From assembly GCA_032207245.1 (NCBI GenBank), contig CM063499.1, forward strand, positions 75,127,478-75,191,477: DNA of 64,000 bases, in the 5' to 3' direction. Made by a program: the position numbers and the translations under genes. This stretch comes from Pardosa pseudoannulata. Its lineage: Eukaryota > Arthropoda > Arachnida > Araneae > Lycosidae. Shown here piece after piece: positions 62,501 to 64,000 of the stretch (position 1 is its first letter; each line of letters begins with the position of its first letter). The notes beneath the pieces are model-generated. The model saw only the letters and a list, made by a program, of their open reading frames with translations, made no database searches and was not told the origin of the DNA.

Positions 62501-63288
62501 CAAGTTGTATTTTTATCTATCATTCTACCATTTTTGGCACAAAAAAATGGAAAATGAGTGATTATTGATAGTAAATTTGTATTGAAATAAAGAACAAACA
62601 TATGGGGAAAAAAAGTTCATTAAAAACTGAATTTGTTGTAAAATTTGTGCAGACATGCATGCTGGAAGGTTAAATCAAGAGTTAGTACTGACTGGTAAAA
62701 TTGTTATTTGAAAATGCAGGGAAATATATGTTTTAAAATCATTCAGAAAAGATGACTGTATTTCCCATTGAAATGATAGACAATATGGTATTTGAGATTT
62801 TTAATTATTTGAATAAATTATAGTATGCATTATTAACATGTGCATGGTATTTCTTTAGATTGTTGAACATCTAAATAAGGATAATATCAAATTAAAAGAA
62901 GATATTGAAAAAATGAATGAATTTATCAAAGCTAAAGAAAAGGGAGCTATTGGTATGTAATTTTTGTATGAGATTGTTATATAATTCAGTACATAAAGGA
63001 ATTTCAGACAATATATATTTGAAATTTTTCTTTTTTCCTTCAGAGGTACTGGAGAATGAAAAGAGACTCCTTTTGGAAGAGTTTTCAGCCGAGAGAGCAG
63101 CATACCAAAAGCTATTAAAAGAGAATTCAAGACTAGAGCAGCGATATGAGAATCTGCAGAATGAAATGATGCGTGTTAGGGGATCCAACATGGGACATAA
63201 CAGAACACCTTCGAATGTCAGTCTCACAAGTGTTAAGAGCGATGTTACTGAAATTGTAAGAGATGATATTTCGGATACTCATGATGAA
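8044..63288 (+). CDS. Myo5: Unconventional myosin V heavy chain, first 24 coding exons (3' end off window)
   Basis: Processive actin motor that carries vesicles, organelles and RNA towards actin plus ends. Exons 8044-8070, 12151-12252, 16029-16140, 16220-16276, 18835-18979, 22983-23139, 24939-25164, 27254-27361, 31810-31931, 33113-33244, 35172-35305, 36126-36207, 41056-41196, 45143-45349, 48643-48774, 49980-50164, 52439-52550, 56624-56835, 58623-58812, 58956-59072, 60244-60333, 60411-60635, 62859-62952 and 63044-63288 all have AG/GT borders and join in phase into 1118 codons. Residues (approximate): SH3-like N-terminus 1-70, P-loop GESGAGKT 159-166, switch [10 protein letters not shown] 210-218, TEDS Glu386, switch II DIYGFE 438-443, relay [10 protein letters not shown] 469-478, lysine-rich loop 2 about 600-628, converter about 690-755, six IQ motifs about 760-900, coiled coil 901-1118. 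Six IQ motifs and the coiled coil set it apart from other myosins. The open frame and intact motifs indicate a working gene. The distal coiled coil and DIL/cargo domain are outside. Confidence 0.95.
8071..12150 (+). other. Myo5 intron 1
   Basis: 4.08 kb, AT-rich. It includes a poly-A run near 9850 and a stretch at about 11390-11830 with higher GC and coding-like composition that I could not identify. No terminal repeats recognised. Confidence 0.7.
11390..11830. other. Unidentified GC-richer island in intron 1
   Basis: More balanced base composition than its surroundings and open frames on both strands (96 codons on +, 78 on -). No motif recognised. It could be a retroposed fragment or an old transposon piece. 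Confidence 0.25.
12151..12252 (+). CDS. Myo5: Myo5 exon 2
   Basis: Residues 10-43, [18 protein letters not shown]... to LEDGR; start of the myosin N-terminal SH3-like subdomain. Phase 0 at both borders, donor GTAAGT. Confidence 0.95.
12411..13168. mobile_element. hAT-like MITE with 8-bp duplication
   Basis: 758-bp element with ends AGGGTTGGCA and TGACCAACCCTAA, flanked by the identical 8-bp duplication CTTGTTTT (12403-12410 and 13169-13176). GGCAAAAA-type repeats cluster near both ends in both orientations. No coding capacity seen. Confidence 0.8.
13169..15209. other. Myo5 intron 2, left part; no gene
   Basis: Contains a GGGCCC-rich stretch near 13390-13440 (GGGGCCCTAGAC ... TTGGGCCCCTTCCC), suggestive of a decayed transposon end. 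There is a (CA)/(TA) microsatellite at about 14347-14388. The segment 13740-15160 has modest GC and no identity that I can support. Confidence 0.4.
15210..15906 (+). mobile_element. CAGGCTTGCAA element, copy 1
   Basis: About 700 bp. Starts CAGGCTTGCAATTC and ends CAGTTGCAAGCCTT (last base of CCTG altered). Internal runs of the motif TAGTCACTTTT sit at both ends. Related copies start at 30441, 45566 and 60930 in the same orientation. Flanks TATATT and TGTGTT match at 4 of 6, consistent with an old 6-bp duplication. Non-autonomous, hAT-like by its CAGG ends. Confidence 0.75.
16029..16140 (+). CDS. Myo5: Myo5 exon 3
   Basis: Residues 44-80, [11 protein letters not shown] then [20 protein letters not shown]; end of the SH3-like part and entry to the motor core (NPDIL..GENDLT..SYLHEPAVL is strongly conserved in myosin V). 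Phase 0 in, phase 1 out. Confidence 0.95.
16220..16276 (+). CDS. Myo5: Myo5 exon 4
   Basis: 57-nt exon, [20 protein letters not shown], after a 79-bp intron. Phase 1 in and out, donor GTAAGT. Confidence 0.95.
16580..17387. mobile_element. hAT-like MITE (CAGGGCCGTAGCC) with nested SINE
   Basis: Left end CAGGGCCGTAGCCAG; right end is the degenerate inverse GCGTACGGCCTTT. Flanks ATATGAAG (16572-16579) and ATGTGAAG (17388-17395) match at 7 of 8. A GGGGGAC/GTCCCCC pair lies just inside the ends. A tRNA-derived SINE sits inside at about 17086-17253. Confidence 0.65.
17086..17253 (+). repeat. tRNA-derived SINE, copy 1
   Basis: The head reads like a tRNA with A-box-like TGGCCGACTGGTTAGGG and B box GGGTTCGAATCC. 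The body contains TTGGCTTTAAGCTGTAGGTCC and the end is a short (AAACC)n run. Related copies lie at 41456, 56223 and, inverted, 32326. RNA polymerase III transcription is implied by the boxes, not shown. Confidence 0.8.
17396..18079. other. Myo5 intron 4, middle; no gene
   Basis: AT-rich, no recognisable element or exon. Confidence 0.4.
18080..18757. mobile_element. Possible piggyBac-like MITE
   Basis: Ends are inverted: CCCATATTGTACCAC on the left; read inward from the right, CCCATATTGGACCAC. The right flank is TTAA (18758-18761) and the left flank TTTA is one change away. The CTATAAATAGGACAACAGTCC and CTGTTTATAGGACAGTGGTCC motifs near the ends resemble each other. No coding sequence. Confidence 0.45.
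18835..18979 (+). CDS. Myo5: Myo5 exon 5
   Basis: [16 protein letters not shown] ... [16 protein letters not shown], the conserved motor segment before the P-loop (residues 100-147). Phase 1 in, phase 2 out, donor GTATGT. Confidence 0.96.
19242..20020 (+). mobile_element. CATGG/CCCTG element, copy 1
   Basis: 779-bp element from CATGGTTTCCGTGCACCTGG to GGCAGATACCCTG, flanked by exact 6-bp duplications TAAATT (19236-19241 and 20021-20026). AAAGTCATGG motifs recur at both ends. Copies 2 and 3 start at 28797 and 40140. Non-coding. Confidence 0.8.
20523..21353 (+). mobile_element. CAGGGTTC element, copy 1
   Basis: 831-bp element with ends CAGGGTTCTCACGGTCC and GTGGGAACCCTG, flanked by TTATT on both sides (5 bp). 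AAAGTCCTTAA repeats lie at both ends. The interior has CAGCTAGTA followed by a short TA-rich tract (about 20962-21000), the same site that is expanded in other copies. Confidence 0.8.
21505..22723 (-). mobile_element. Composite Helitron-like element, minus copy
   Basis: Read on the minus strand it starts TCCCCTATATAATAATAGCC (22723) and ends with a degenerate hairpin followed by CTATATG and CTAG (21508-21505), inserted between A and T. These are Helitron hallmarks: 5' TC, 3' hairpin plus CTRR, A/T target, no duplication. Inside, a second 5'-like module (AATAATAGCCTAAGTTATCTGTC read inward) begins near 22164. The plus-strand element at 41760-43003 has the same two-module plan. No Rep/helicase coding. 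Confidence 0.7.
22479..22537. repeat. 26-bp perfect inverted repeat
   Basis: Arms 22479-22504 and 22512-22537 are exact reverse complements around the 7-nt loop ATCAAGA. It lies inside the minus Helitron-like element; the sister copy near 41950 has only one arm. Confidence 0.9.
22983..23139 (+). CDS. Myo5: Myo5 exon 6 (P-loop)
   Basis: Residues 148-200, [20 protein letters not shown] ... [13 protein letters not shown] is the ATP-binding Walker A loop. Phase 2 in, 0 out. Confidence 0.97.
23302..23849. mobile_element. CAGACATGCC element, copy 1
   Basis: 548-bp element with ends CAGACATGCCAATTGC and TGTTGGCATGTCTG, flanked by exact TAAATG duplications (23296-23301 and 23850-23855). TCCGGAG-type repeats sit near the left end. 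A partial second copy is at 55260. Non-coding. Confidence 0.8.
23908..23973. repeat. (TA)n microsatellite
   Basis: TATATATGTATGTG followed by a long uninterrupted TA run. Confidence 0.95.
23974..24640. other. Unidentified GC-richer insertion beside a (TA)n run
   Basis: The stretch 23974-24330 is GC-richer than the intron around it. Its minus strand carries an AATAAA signal (plus 24036-24045 region), as a solo LTR or retroposed copy would. It abuts the microsatellite, as does the LTR-like unit at 26430-26723. No partner end found; low certainty. Confidence 0.3.
24646..24701. repeat. 18-bp inverted repeat
   Basis: TCCTGCATGGGAAAAAAA (24646-24663) and its exact inverse (24684-24701). The flanking phrase TTAGGAGATAGAA is also repeated directly on each side of the left arm. 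Confidence 0.85.
24939..25164 (+). CDS. Myo5: Myo5 exon 7 (switch I)
   Basis: [20 protein letters not shown] ... [18 protein letters not shown], residues 201-275. NDNSSRFGK is the nucleotide-sensing switch I loop. Phase 0 in, 1 out. Confidence 0.97.
25165..25976. other. Myo5 intron 7, left part; no gene
   Basis: AT-rich. The interval 25640-25910 has a 79-codon open frame on the minus strand with no recognisable family, possibly an old retroposed fragment. Confidence 0.35.
25977..27114 (+). mobile_element. CAGGGTTC element, copy 2 (with nested LTR-like insert)
   Basis: Ends CAGGGTTCCCACGGTCC and GTGGGAAGCCTG with the 5-bp duplication AGTTG on both sides. The internal TA microsatellite is expanded and holds a 294-bp insertion (26430-26723); without it the length equals the other copies. 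Confidence 0.8.
26430..26723 (-). mobile_element. Possible solo LTR inside (TA)n
   Basis: 294-bp GC-richer block that starts TGACACG and ends TTGACA, embedded in a TA repeat of the host element. On the minus strand it has GAATAAAG (polyA-like) near its end and an upstream CATAAATAC (TATA-like), the order expected of an LTR. The duplication cannot be read because the target is itself TA repeat. Confidence 0.4.
27254..27361 (+). CDS. Myo5: Myo5 exon 8
   Basis: [12 protein letters not shown] ... [17 protein letters not shown], residues 276-311. Phase 1 in and out. Confidence 0.96.
   Translation: MTKVISITQILVILRKFLALMTLRISKTQEMPSLY
27588..27741 (-). mobile_element. Helitron-like 5' end fragment
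   Basis: On the minus strand it starts TCCCCTATATAATAATAGCC at 27741, preceded by A, and runs about 150 bp into GAATTGGATTCTTG-type sequence shared with the two full elements. It stops at a TGCCCGTGCTTCGC segment on the left; no 3' hairpin. Confidence 0.6.
27742..28796. other. Myo5 intron 8, middle; no gene
   Basis: AT-rich with short TA tracts (28620-28670). Nothing recognisable. Confidence 0.4.
28797..29461 (+). mobile_element. CATGG/CCCTG element, copy 2
   Basis: 665 bp, ends CATGATTTCCGCGCACC and GCAGATACACCCTG. Flanks TTTTAA and TATTAA match at 5 of 6. Shorter than copies 1 and 3 through an internal deletion after GAAGTTACTGA. Confidence 0.75.
29462..30440. other. Myo5 intron 8; no gene
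   Basis: AT-rich, nothing supported. Confidence 0.4.
30441..31172 (+). mobile_element. CAGGCTTGCAA element, copy 2
   Basis: Starts CAGGCTTGCAATTCTG and ends CAGTTGCAAACTTG. Exact 6-bp duplication TTTATT (30435-30440 and 31173-31178). TAGTCACTTTTT motifs near both ends. Confidence 0.8.
31810..31931 (+). CDS. Myo5: Myo5 exon 9
   Basis: [20 protein letters not shown] then [20 protein letters not shown], residues 312-352. Phase 1 in, 0 out. Confidence 0.96.
32326..32482 (-). repeat. tRNA-derived SINE, inverted copy
   Basis: Minus-strand copy with B-box-like GGGTTTGAATCCCACTG and tail GTTTGGTTTGGAGTG at the low end. More diverged than the three plus copies. It is interrupted at its 5' side by the adjoining LINE fragment. 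Confidence 0.7.
32483..32900 (-). mobile_element. LINE (Jockey/R1-type clade) 3' fragment
   Basis: On the minus strand a relic of the ORF2 end: [35 protein letters not shown] and [11 protein letters not shown], then YWRAR. This RLxTGHdcLxxHLHRi...CxlC...HlxxC pattern is the C-terminal zinc-ribbon-like end of arthropod LINEs. An (AAT)n/poly-A tail follows at the low-coordinate end (32483-32519), as a 5'-truncated insertion would leave. An in-frame stop precedes REAVV. Confidence 0.75.
33113..33244 (+). CDS. Myo5: Myo5 exon 10 (TEDS site)
   Basis: [20 protein letters not shown] ... [12 protein letters not shown], residues 353-396. Glu386 lies 16 residues before DALAK, the TEDS position; an acid here means no phosphorylation is needed there for actin activation. 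Phase 0. Confidence 0.96.
33245..35171 (+). other. Myo5 intron 10
   Basis: 1.9 kb AT-rich, with a poly-T run at 33656-33675 and a TA tract at 34830-34854. No element recognised. Confidence 0.6.
35172..35305 (+). CDS. Myo5: Myo5 exon 11
   Basis: [20 protein letters not shown] ... [11 protein letters not shown], residues 397-440; start of switch II. Phase 0 in, 2 out. Confidence 0.97.
35306..36125 (+). other. Myo5 intron 11
   Basis: 820 bp AT-rich; nothing recognised. Confidence 0.6.
36126..36207 (+). CDS. Myo5: Myo5 exon 12 (switch II)
   Basis: [20 protein letters not shown] to QQQFNM, residues 441-468, completing DIYGFE. Phase 2 in, 0 out. Confidence 0.97.
36306..36770 (-). pseudogene. Second mariner-type transposase relic
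   Basis: Minus-strand frame reads [15 protein letters not shown], then [20 protein letters not shown]. This is the HHDNARPH ... [15 protein letters not shown] block of mariner transposases with the third catalytic Asp region altered (SDY to SNY). It is cut at 36793 by a CAGGGTTC element. More decayed than the element at 38379-39646. Confidence 0.65.
36793..37601 (+). mobile_element. CAGGGTTC element, copy 3
   Basis: Ends CAGGGTTTCCACGGTCC and GCGGGAACTCTG with 5-bp duplication TACAG on both sides. The internal site ATCAGTTAGTATATATGC has only a short TA tract here. Confidence 0.8.
37602..38378. other. Myo5 intron 12, middle; no gene
   Basis: Includes GC-richer sequence just right of the CAGGGTTC element (37602-37760), perhaps the rest of the mariner relic split by it. 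Nothing firm. Confidence 0.35.
38379..39646 (-). mobile_element. mariner element (Tc1/mariner, DD34D)
   Basis: 1268 bp flanked by TA (38377-38378 and 39647-39648). Inverted ends TTGGGTTGGCAACTAAGTAA on the left and the matching inverse TTACTTAGTTGCCAACCCAA on the right. The transposase is on the minus strand and fills the element. Non-autonomous through the coding lesions given in the next entry. Confidence 0.92.
38452..39460 (-). pseudogene. mariner transposase, broken
   Basis: Minus strand. N-terminal helix-turn-helix part from ATG 39460 ([16 protein letters not shown] ... [23 protein letters not shown]). First catalytic Asp in [11 protein letters not shown]; third in [14 protein letters not shown]-terminal [14 protein letters not shown]. 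The block expected to carry the second Asp (HHDNARPH in the family) is missing: [11 protein letters not shown] runs almost directly into [13 protein letters not shown], pointing to a deletion of about 18 bp. At least two frame breaks split it into three segments (39460-39149, 39059-38796, 38724-38452). Family length is about 345 residues. Confidence 0.88.
40140..40911 (+). mobile_element. CATGG/CCCTG element, copy 3
   Basis: Ends CATGGTTTCCGCGCACCTGG and GGCAGATACCCTG with exact 6-bp duplication TGTAAA (40134-40139 and 40912-40917). Very similar to copy 1. Confidence 0.82.
41056..41196 (+). CDS. Myo5: Myo5 exon 13 (relay helix)
   Basis: [20 protein letters not shown] ... [17 protein letters not shown], residues 469-515. 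Phase 0, donor GTAAGT. Confidence 0.97.
41456..41633 (+). repeat. tRNA-derived SINE, copy 2
   Basis: Best preserved copy: GGTTAGGGTACTGGCCTTCG, B box GGGTTCGAATCCC, body ATCGGCTTTAAGCTGTAGGT, tail of AAACC/AAACT repeats. Confidence 0.82.
41760..43003 (+). mobile_element. Composite Helitron-like element, plus copy
   Basis: 1244 bp. Starts TCCCGTATATAATAATAGCC after an A; ends with the perfect hairpin CCCGTCATATGACGGG (42977-42992), 7 nt, then CTAG (43000-43003) before a T. A second 5'-like module (TAATAATAGCCTCAGTTATC) begins near 42350, so the unit looks like two Helitron-like sequences head to tail. The B-box-like GGTTCTATCCC near 42121 is shared with the other copy. No Rep/helicase coding. 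Confidence 0.8.
43004..43824. other. Myo5 intron 13, unidentified repeat
   Basis: The interval 43300-43560 shares diverged sequence with 52740-53000 (AACAGATGTAG ... ATTACCTGTGCTGTAATCT), so it belongs to a repeat family I cannot name. Confidence 0.4.
43825..44052. mobile_element. Short hAT-like MITE
   Basis: Left CACTGTCATTCTCAAACTGT and right AAGTTTGAGAACCATTG are inverted (family form CAGTGGTTCTCAAACT). About 228 bp; flanking duplication not clear. Confidence 0.5.
44053..45142. other. Myo5 intron 13, right part; no gene
   Basis: AT-rich, nothing recognised. Confidence 0.45.
45143..45349 (+). CDS. Myo5: Myo5 exon 14
   Basis: [20 protein letters not shown] ... [20 protein letters not shown], residues 516-584; lower-50K domain, actin interface. 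The first Met is internal, not a start. Phase 0. Confidence 0.97.
45428..46651 (+). mobile_element. Non-autonomous hAT element, copy 2 (with nested element)
   Basis: Ends CAGGGATGGGCAAACTGCGG and AAAGTTTTTCCATCCCTG; flanks GTCTACCT and GTCTAGCT match at 7 of 8. It carries the same transposase C-terminal relic ([18 protein letters not shown]) as copy 1 and lacks the LTR, but holds a CAGGCTTGCAA element at 45566-46305. Its own sequence is about 480 bp. Confidence 0.82.
45566..46305 (+). mobile_element. CAGGCTTGCAA element, copy 3 (nested)
   Basis: Ends CAGGCTTGCAATTCC and CAGTTGCAAGCCTG with exact 6-bp duplication CTTAAA (45560-45565 and 46306-46311). The empty site is visible in hAT copy 1 near 2536 (GTTTAAATATTATATCCC), confirming the insertion. 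Confidence 0.88.
46838..48385. mobile_element. CACTA/EnSpm-like element
   Basis: 1548 bp flanked by TTA (46835-46837 and 48386-48388). Ends CACCGCATTTACTCGAGTCA and, read inward from the right, CACAGTGTTTACACGAGTCA. CAAGTAG/CAAGTCAAGTA motifs occur many times within about 150 bp of each end, in both orientations, as in subterminal repeats of CACTA elements. The centre is AT-rich with no transposase. Confidence 0.65.
48643..48774 (+). CDS. Myo5: Myo5 exon 15 (loop 2)
   Basis: [18 protein letters not shown] ... [14 protein letters not shown], residues 585-628. The lysine-rich segment is the actin-binding surface loop 2. Phase 0. Confidence 0.95.
49074..49482 (+). mobile_element. Solo LTR, copy 2
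   Basis: 409 bp, TGTGGCAGCTGGTCAT to GACGTTACA, flanked by GTAT (49070-49073 and 49483-49486). AATAAAG near 49402. Same family as 2769-3164 but with a small extra segment (CAGACCCAGAGGGG). Confidence 0.8.
49867..49910. repeat. 21-bp perfect palindrome before exon 16
   Basis: Arms 49867-49887 and 49890-49910 are exact reverse complements around the 2-nt centre GA. It lies 69 nt upstream of the exon 16 acceptor. Confidence 0.95.
49980..50164 (+). CDS. Myo5: Myo5 exon 16 (SH1 helix)
   Basis: [47 protein letters not shown], residues 629-689. Phase 0 in, 2 out. Confidence 0.97.
50386..51953 (-). mobile_element. piggyBac-like transposon
   Basis: 1568 bp flanked by TTAA (50382-50385 and 51954-51957). 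Ends CCCATTAACGCCCA and, read inward from the right, CCAATTAGTGCCCA. Copies of AGATCACTGGG lie just inside both ends. Carries the C-terminal half of a transposase on the minus strand. Confidence 0.85.
50730..51500 (-). pseudogene. piggyBac transposase, C-terminal half, broken
   Basis: Minus strand from about 51500: [54 protein letters not shown] (third catalytic Asp region), [20 protein letters not shown], then the Cys-rich end [13 protein letters not shown]. Matches the order of PGBD-type piggyBac transposases. In-frame stops and frame changes are present, and the N-terminal DDE half is missing. Confidence 0.8.
52439..52550 (+). CDS. Myo5: Myo5 exon 17
   Basis: [20 protein letters not shown] ... 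[10 protein letters not shown], residues 690-727; entry to the converter. Phase 2 in, 0 out. Confidence 0.96.
52740..53000. repeat. Unnamed repeat shared with 43300-43560
   Basis: Shares AACAGATGTAG and TTTACCTGTGCTATAATCT in the same order and spacing with the stretch in intron 13. Family unknown. Confidence 0.4.
53074..53292. repeat. (TATG/TA)n microsatellite
   Basis: Over 200 bp of GTATAT/GTATG units, ending in GTACCCGTGGCCACGGGT, whose core is a 16-bp perfect palindrome at 53292-53307. Confidence 0.97.
53355..53886 (+). mobile_element. CAGGGTTC element, copy 4 (5' end missing)
   Basis: Retains the interior (GTCGGGTATAATCAGCTAGTATATA), a greatly expanded TA tract (about 53395-53512, interrupted twice by GACTGA) and the right end (AGAGTGGGAACTG). 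The left third is replaced by microsatellite and GC palindrome. Confidence 0.7.
53887..54962. other. Myo5 intron 17, middle; no gene
   Basis: AT-rich with poly-A at 54289-54304; nothing else recognised. Confidence 0.45.
54963..54986 (+). CDS. Myo5: Candidate 24-nt cassette microexon (converter)
   Basis: Polypyrimidine tract and AG (CTTTTATGCATAG), then 24 nt encoding QHAFFQRG, then GTAAGTAG. Phase 0 on both sides, so it can be included or skipped without breaking the frame between NLVR and EEDKFQFG. Known myosin V proteins read directly across, so inclusion would insert 8 residues in the converter loop. May be chance. Confidence 0.35.
55260..55618. mobile_element. CAGACATGCC element, copy 2 (right end missing)
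   Basis: Starts CAGACATGCCAACTTCTCC and follows copy 1 (AACAGCTAAAAGATGACAATTC) until it meets the next element; the right terminal repeat is absent. Confidence 0.65.
55619..55720 (+). mobile_element. CAGGGTTC element, copy 5 (left end only)
   Basis: CAGGGTTCCTATGGTCC and the AAGTCCTTAAGAACTCC repeats, with a short internal duplication of AGAACTCCTTAATTTTAGCT; it stops after about 100 bp. Confidence 0.65.
55721..56222. other. Myo5 intron 17, right part; no gene
   Basis: AT-rich. A 13-bp inverted repeat with a 4-nt loop lies at 56076-56105 (AAAAGTTTTACTT arms). Confidence 0.5.
56223..56394 (+). repeat. tRNA-derived SINE, copy 3
   Basis: Diverged head (TGTTGGCTAAATGGTTATG) but intact B box GGGTTCGAATCCCACTG and body ATCGGCTTTAAG; tail AAACTAAACC. 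Confidence 0.75.
56624..56835 (+). CDS. Myo5: Myo5 exon 18 (converter end, IQ1-IQ2)
   Basis: [33 protein letters not shown], then IQ1 ([13 protein letters not shown]) and IQ2 ([13 protein letters not shown]), light-chain/calmodulin sites. Residues 728-797. Phase 0 in, 2 out. Confidence 0.97.
57185..57993. mobile_element. MITE with 27-bp terminal repeats and TA flanks
   Basis: 809 bp flanked by TA. Ends CCCTAATTTTTGGCATATAA and, read inward from the right, CCCTAATTTTCAGTGTATAA; both continue to CGCAG. Non-coding. TA targets suggest Tc1/mariner-type mobilisation. Confidence 0.7.
57996..58622. other. Myo5 intron 18, right part; no gene
   Basis: Nothing recognised. Confidence 0.45.
58623..58812 (+). 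CDS. Myo5: Myo5 exon 19 (IQ3-IQ5)
   Basis: IQ3 [16 protein letters not shown] (the Q of IQ replaced by E), IQ4 [15 protein letters not shown], start of IQ5 ATVIQ. Residues 798-861. Phase 2 in, 0 out. Confidence 0.97.
58956..59072 (+). CDS. Myo5: Myo5 exon 20 (IQ5-IQ6)
   Basis: [17 protein letters not shown] completes IQ5; IQ6 [20 protein letters not shown]. Residues 862-900, end of the lever arm. Phase 0. The donor region is partly duplicated downstream. Confidence 0.96.
59087..59121 (+). repeat. Duplicated exon-end motif with a cryptic donor
   Basis: GAAACTAAAG, the last bases of exon 20 (59063-59072), recurs at about 59088-59097 and 59112-59121. The third copy is again followed by GT (GTACCT). 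Use of that site would add 49 nt and shift the frame. Confidence 0.7.
59440..59800 (-). other. Unclassified GC-rich insertion in intron 20
   Basis: GC content well above the intron. On the minus strand it has a clear TATA box (GGGTATATAAGGC, plus about 59542-59555) followed by GC-rich leader-like sequence, which suggests an LTR or promoter-bearing transposon end. Ends not resolved. Confidence 0.3.
60244..60333 (+). CDS. Myo5: Myo5 exon 21 (coiled coil start)
   Basis: [20 protein letters not shown] then SLQQKIEEL, residues 901-930; matches the conserved neck-to-coil junction. Phase 0. Confidence 0.96.
60411..60635 (+). CDS. Myo5: Myo5 exon 22 (coiled coil)
   Basis: [11 protein letters not shown] ... 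[20 protein letters not shown] ... LLKLEKDE, residues 931-1005, continuous heptads. Intron 21 is only 77 bp. Phase 0. Confidence 0.96.
60930..61647 (+). mobile_element. CAGGCTTGCAA element, copy 4
   Basis: Starts CAGCCTTGCAATTCTG and ends CAGTTACAAGCCTG; interior nearly identical to copy 3. Flanking duplication not evident (TATTTG against TTAATC). Confidence 0.75.
61707..61730 (+). CDS. Myo5: Candidate 24-nt microexon (coiled coil)
   Basis: Acceptor CATTTTTTCAG, then 24 nt encoding LFEKMKTE, then donor GTATTT (the donor also used by exon 19). Phase 0 on both sides, between LEKDE (exon 22) and IVEHLNK (exon 23). The residues fit a coiled coil. Eight residues would shift the heptad register by one. 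Could be constitutive, alternative or chance. Confidence 0.5.
61731..62858. other. Myo5 intron 22, right part; no gene
   Basis: AT-rich; no element recognised. Confidence 0.5.
62859..62952 (+). CDS. Myo5: Myo5 exon 23 (coiled coil)
   Basis: [20 protein letters not shown] then [11 protein letters not shown], residues 1006-1036. Phase 0 in, 1 out. Confidence 0.94.
63044..63288 (+). CDS. Myo5: Myo5 exon 24 (coiled coil and hinge)
   Basis: [40 protein letters not shown], then a Ser/Thr-rich hinge ([16 protein letters not shown]). Corresponds to the end of the proximal coil in vertebrate myosin Va (NEFSRLEERYDDL). Phase 1 in, 0 out; donor GTAAGT. Confidence 0.95.
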
Positions 63289-64000
63289 GTAAGTTACAGC
63301 CTTATTGAATTTGATTTTATAATTTTTTTGCTTAATTCTGTAATTTTGGATTAAAGTTTCCAAGTAATAACCCTTTGTGTTGCAACAACTCCACATTAAA
63401 AAGTTTTTTCTCAAATACTAGAATACATTATTTGAAATATGTATAAAATAATTTAAAAAATTTTAAACCATAAAAATTGAAATTTATTAGTAAAATATTA
63501 TAAATATATTATAATAAATATATAATTAATTAAAATTATAATTATTATAAAATTATAATAATAATAATCAAATAATTAATATTATAATAAATATATAAAC
63601 AAACAAAAATAAATTTCTTAAATATTGTAAACTATTTTAATCAATATATCAGTACTAAAACTTATGAACTTTACAATTTTTGGTGCATTTTCCCTAATTA
63701 ATCATACTGTAAATGCATATTTTTTCCAAATCTGTCTGTATATATATAAGTAACCTGGGAGATTACCTTTCACTGATTACATGGGAAATTAGCGCTTATT
63801 TAAATTGCCTGGTCTTACAGGGCTATAAGAATACATAAGTAATTTGTGGTTGTGCAGCCATTAAAGAAAGAAGAACATTGTTGTGAAACTTTAAATTTTT
63901 GAATATAAAAACTGTGTCTTTACAAGGCAAGAGCTTTGCATCAAATGCTACAAGAAAAATAATCTTTCAGTTTGTTGCATCTAAGAGCGAGTAATCCCAA
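63289..64000 (+). other. Myo5 intron 24 (runs off the window)
   Basis: Very AT-rich, including an ATAATAAT-rich stretch at 63480-63600. No further exon found before the edge. Confidence 0.6.

Noticed and set aside
62892..63414. Minus-strand open frames opposite exons 23-24
   Set aside because: Shadows of the Myo5 coding strand.
1..64000. CRISPR-like or operon-like organisation
   Set aside because: No regularly spaced short repeats with unique spacers; gene structure is intron-rich eukaryotic.
63901..64000. A possible Myo5 exon after CTTTCAG at 63970
   Set aside because: The frame following it hits a stop after seven codons and has no donor.

Overview
The window reads as AT-rich arthropod nuclear DNA (roughly 70-75% A+T by eye). 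I lean weakly towards a chelicerate such as a spider. The evidence is GT-AG introns of 77 bp to about 4.8 kb, an animal class V myosin, and introns packed with arthropod-type DNA transposons (mariner, pogo, piggyBac, several hAT-like families, Helitron-like elements), a tRNA-derived SINE and a LINE fragment. Nothing looks bacterial, viral or CRISPR-like. Species cannot be fixed from the sequence alone.

Main gene: positions 8044-63288 on the + strand hold the first 24 coding exons of an unconventional myosin V heavy chain (Myo5; didum in flies). The exons join in phase without a stop into 1118 codons: start Met, SH3-like N-terminus, complete motor (P-loop, switch I, switch II, acidic TEDS residue, loop 2, SH1 helix, converter), six IQ motifs and the first part of the coiled coil. 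The gene runs off the right edge, so the rest of the coiled coil and the cargo-binding globular tail lie outside. Two extra 24-nt phase-0 segments with good splice sites (54963-54986 and 61707-61730) are candidate cassette microexons.

Left flank: a minus-strand exon at 3924-4082 resembles the N-terminus of the mitochondrial MICOS subunit MIC13/QIL1 and would be divergently transcribed from Myo5. Between the two lies a 1.7-kb pogo-like transposon. Further left are a hAT element carrying a solo LTR and a piggyBac remnant at the edge.

Introns: most of the remaining sequence that can be explained is transposon-derived. Families seen more than once are: CAGGCTTGCAA elements (4 copies, 6-bp target duplications), CATGG/CCCTG elements (3 copies, 6 bp), CAGGGTTC elements (3 full and 2 partial copies, 5 bp, each full copy with an internal TA microsatellite), CAGACATGCC elements (2), CAGGGATGGGCAAACT hAT elements (2), composite Helitron-like elements (2 full, 1 partial), a tRNA-derived SINE (4) and a TGTGGCAGC solo LTR (2). 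Single copies include a mariner missing its second catalytic motif, a second mariner relic, a piggyBac with a transposase C-terminal relic, a CACTA-like element and several MITEs. I did not find a new multi-gene system. The most useful leads are the two microexons, the MIC13-like neighbour, the composite Helitrons and several long near-perfect palindromes.
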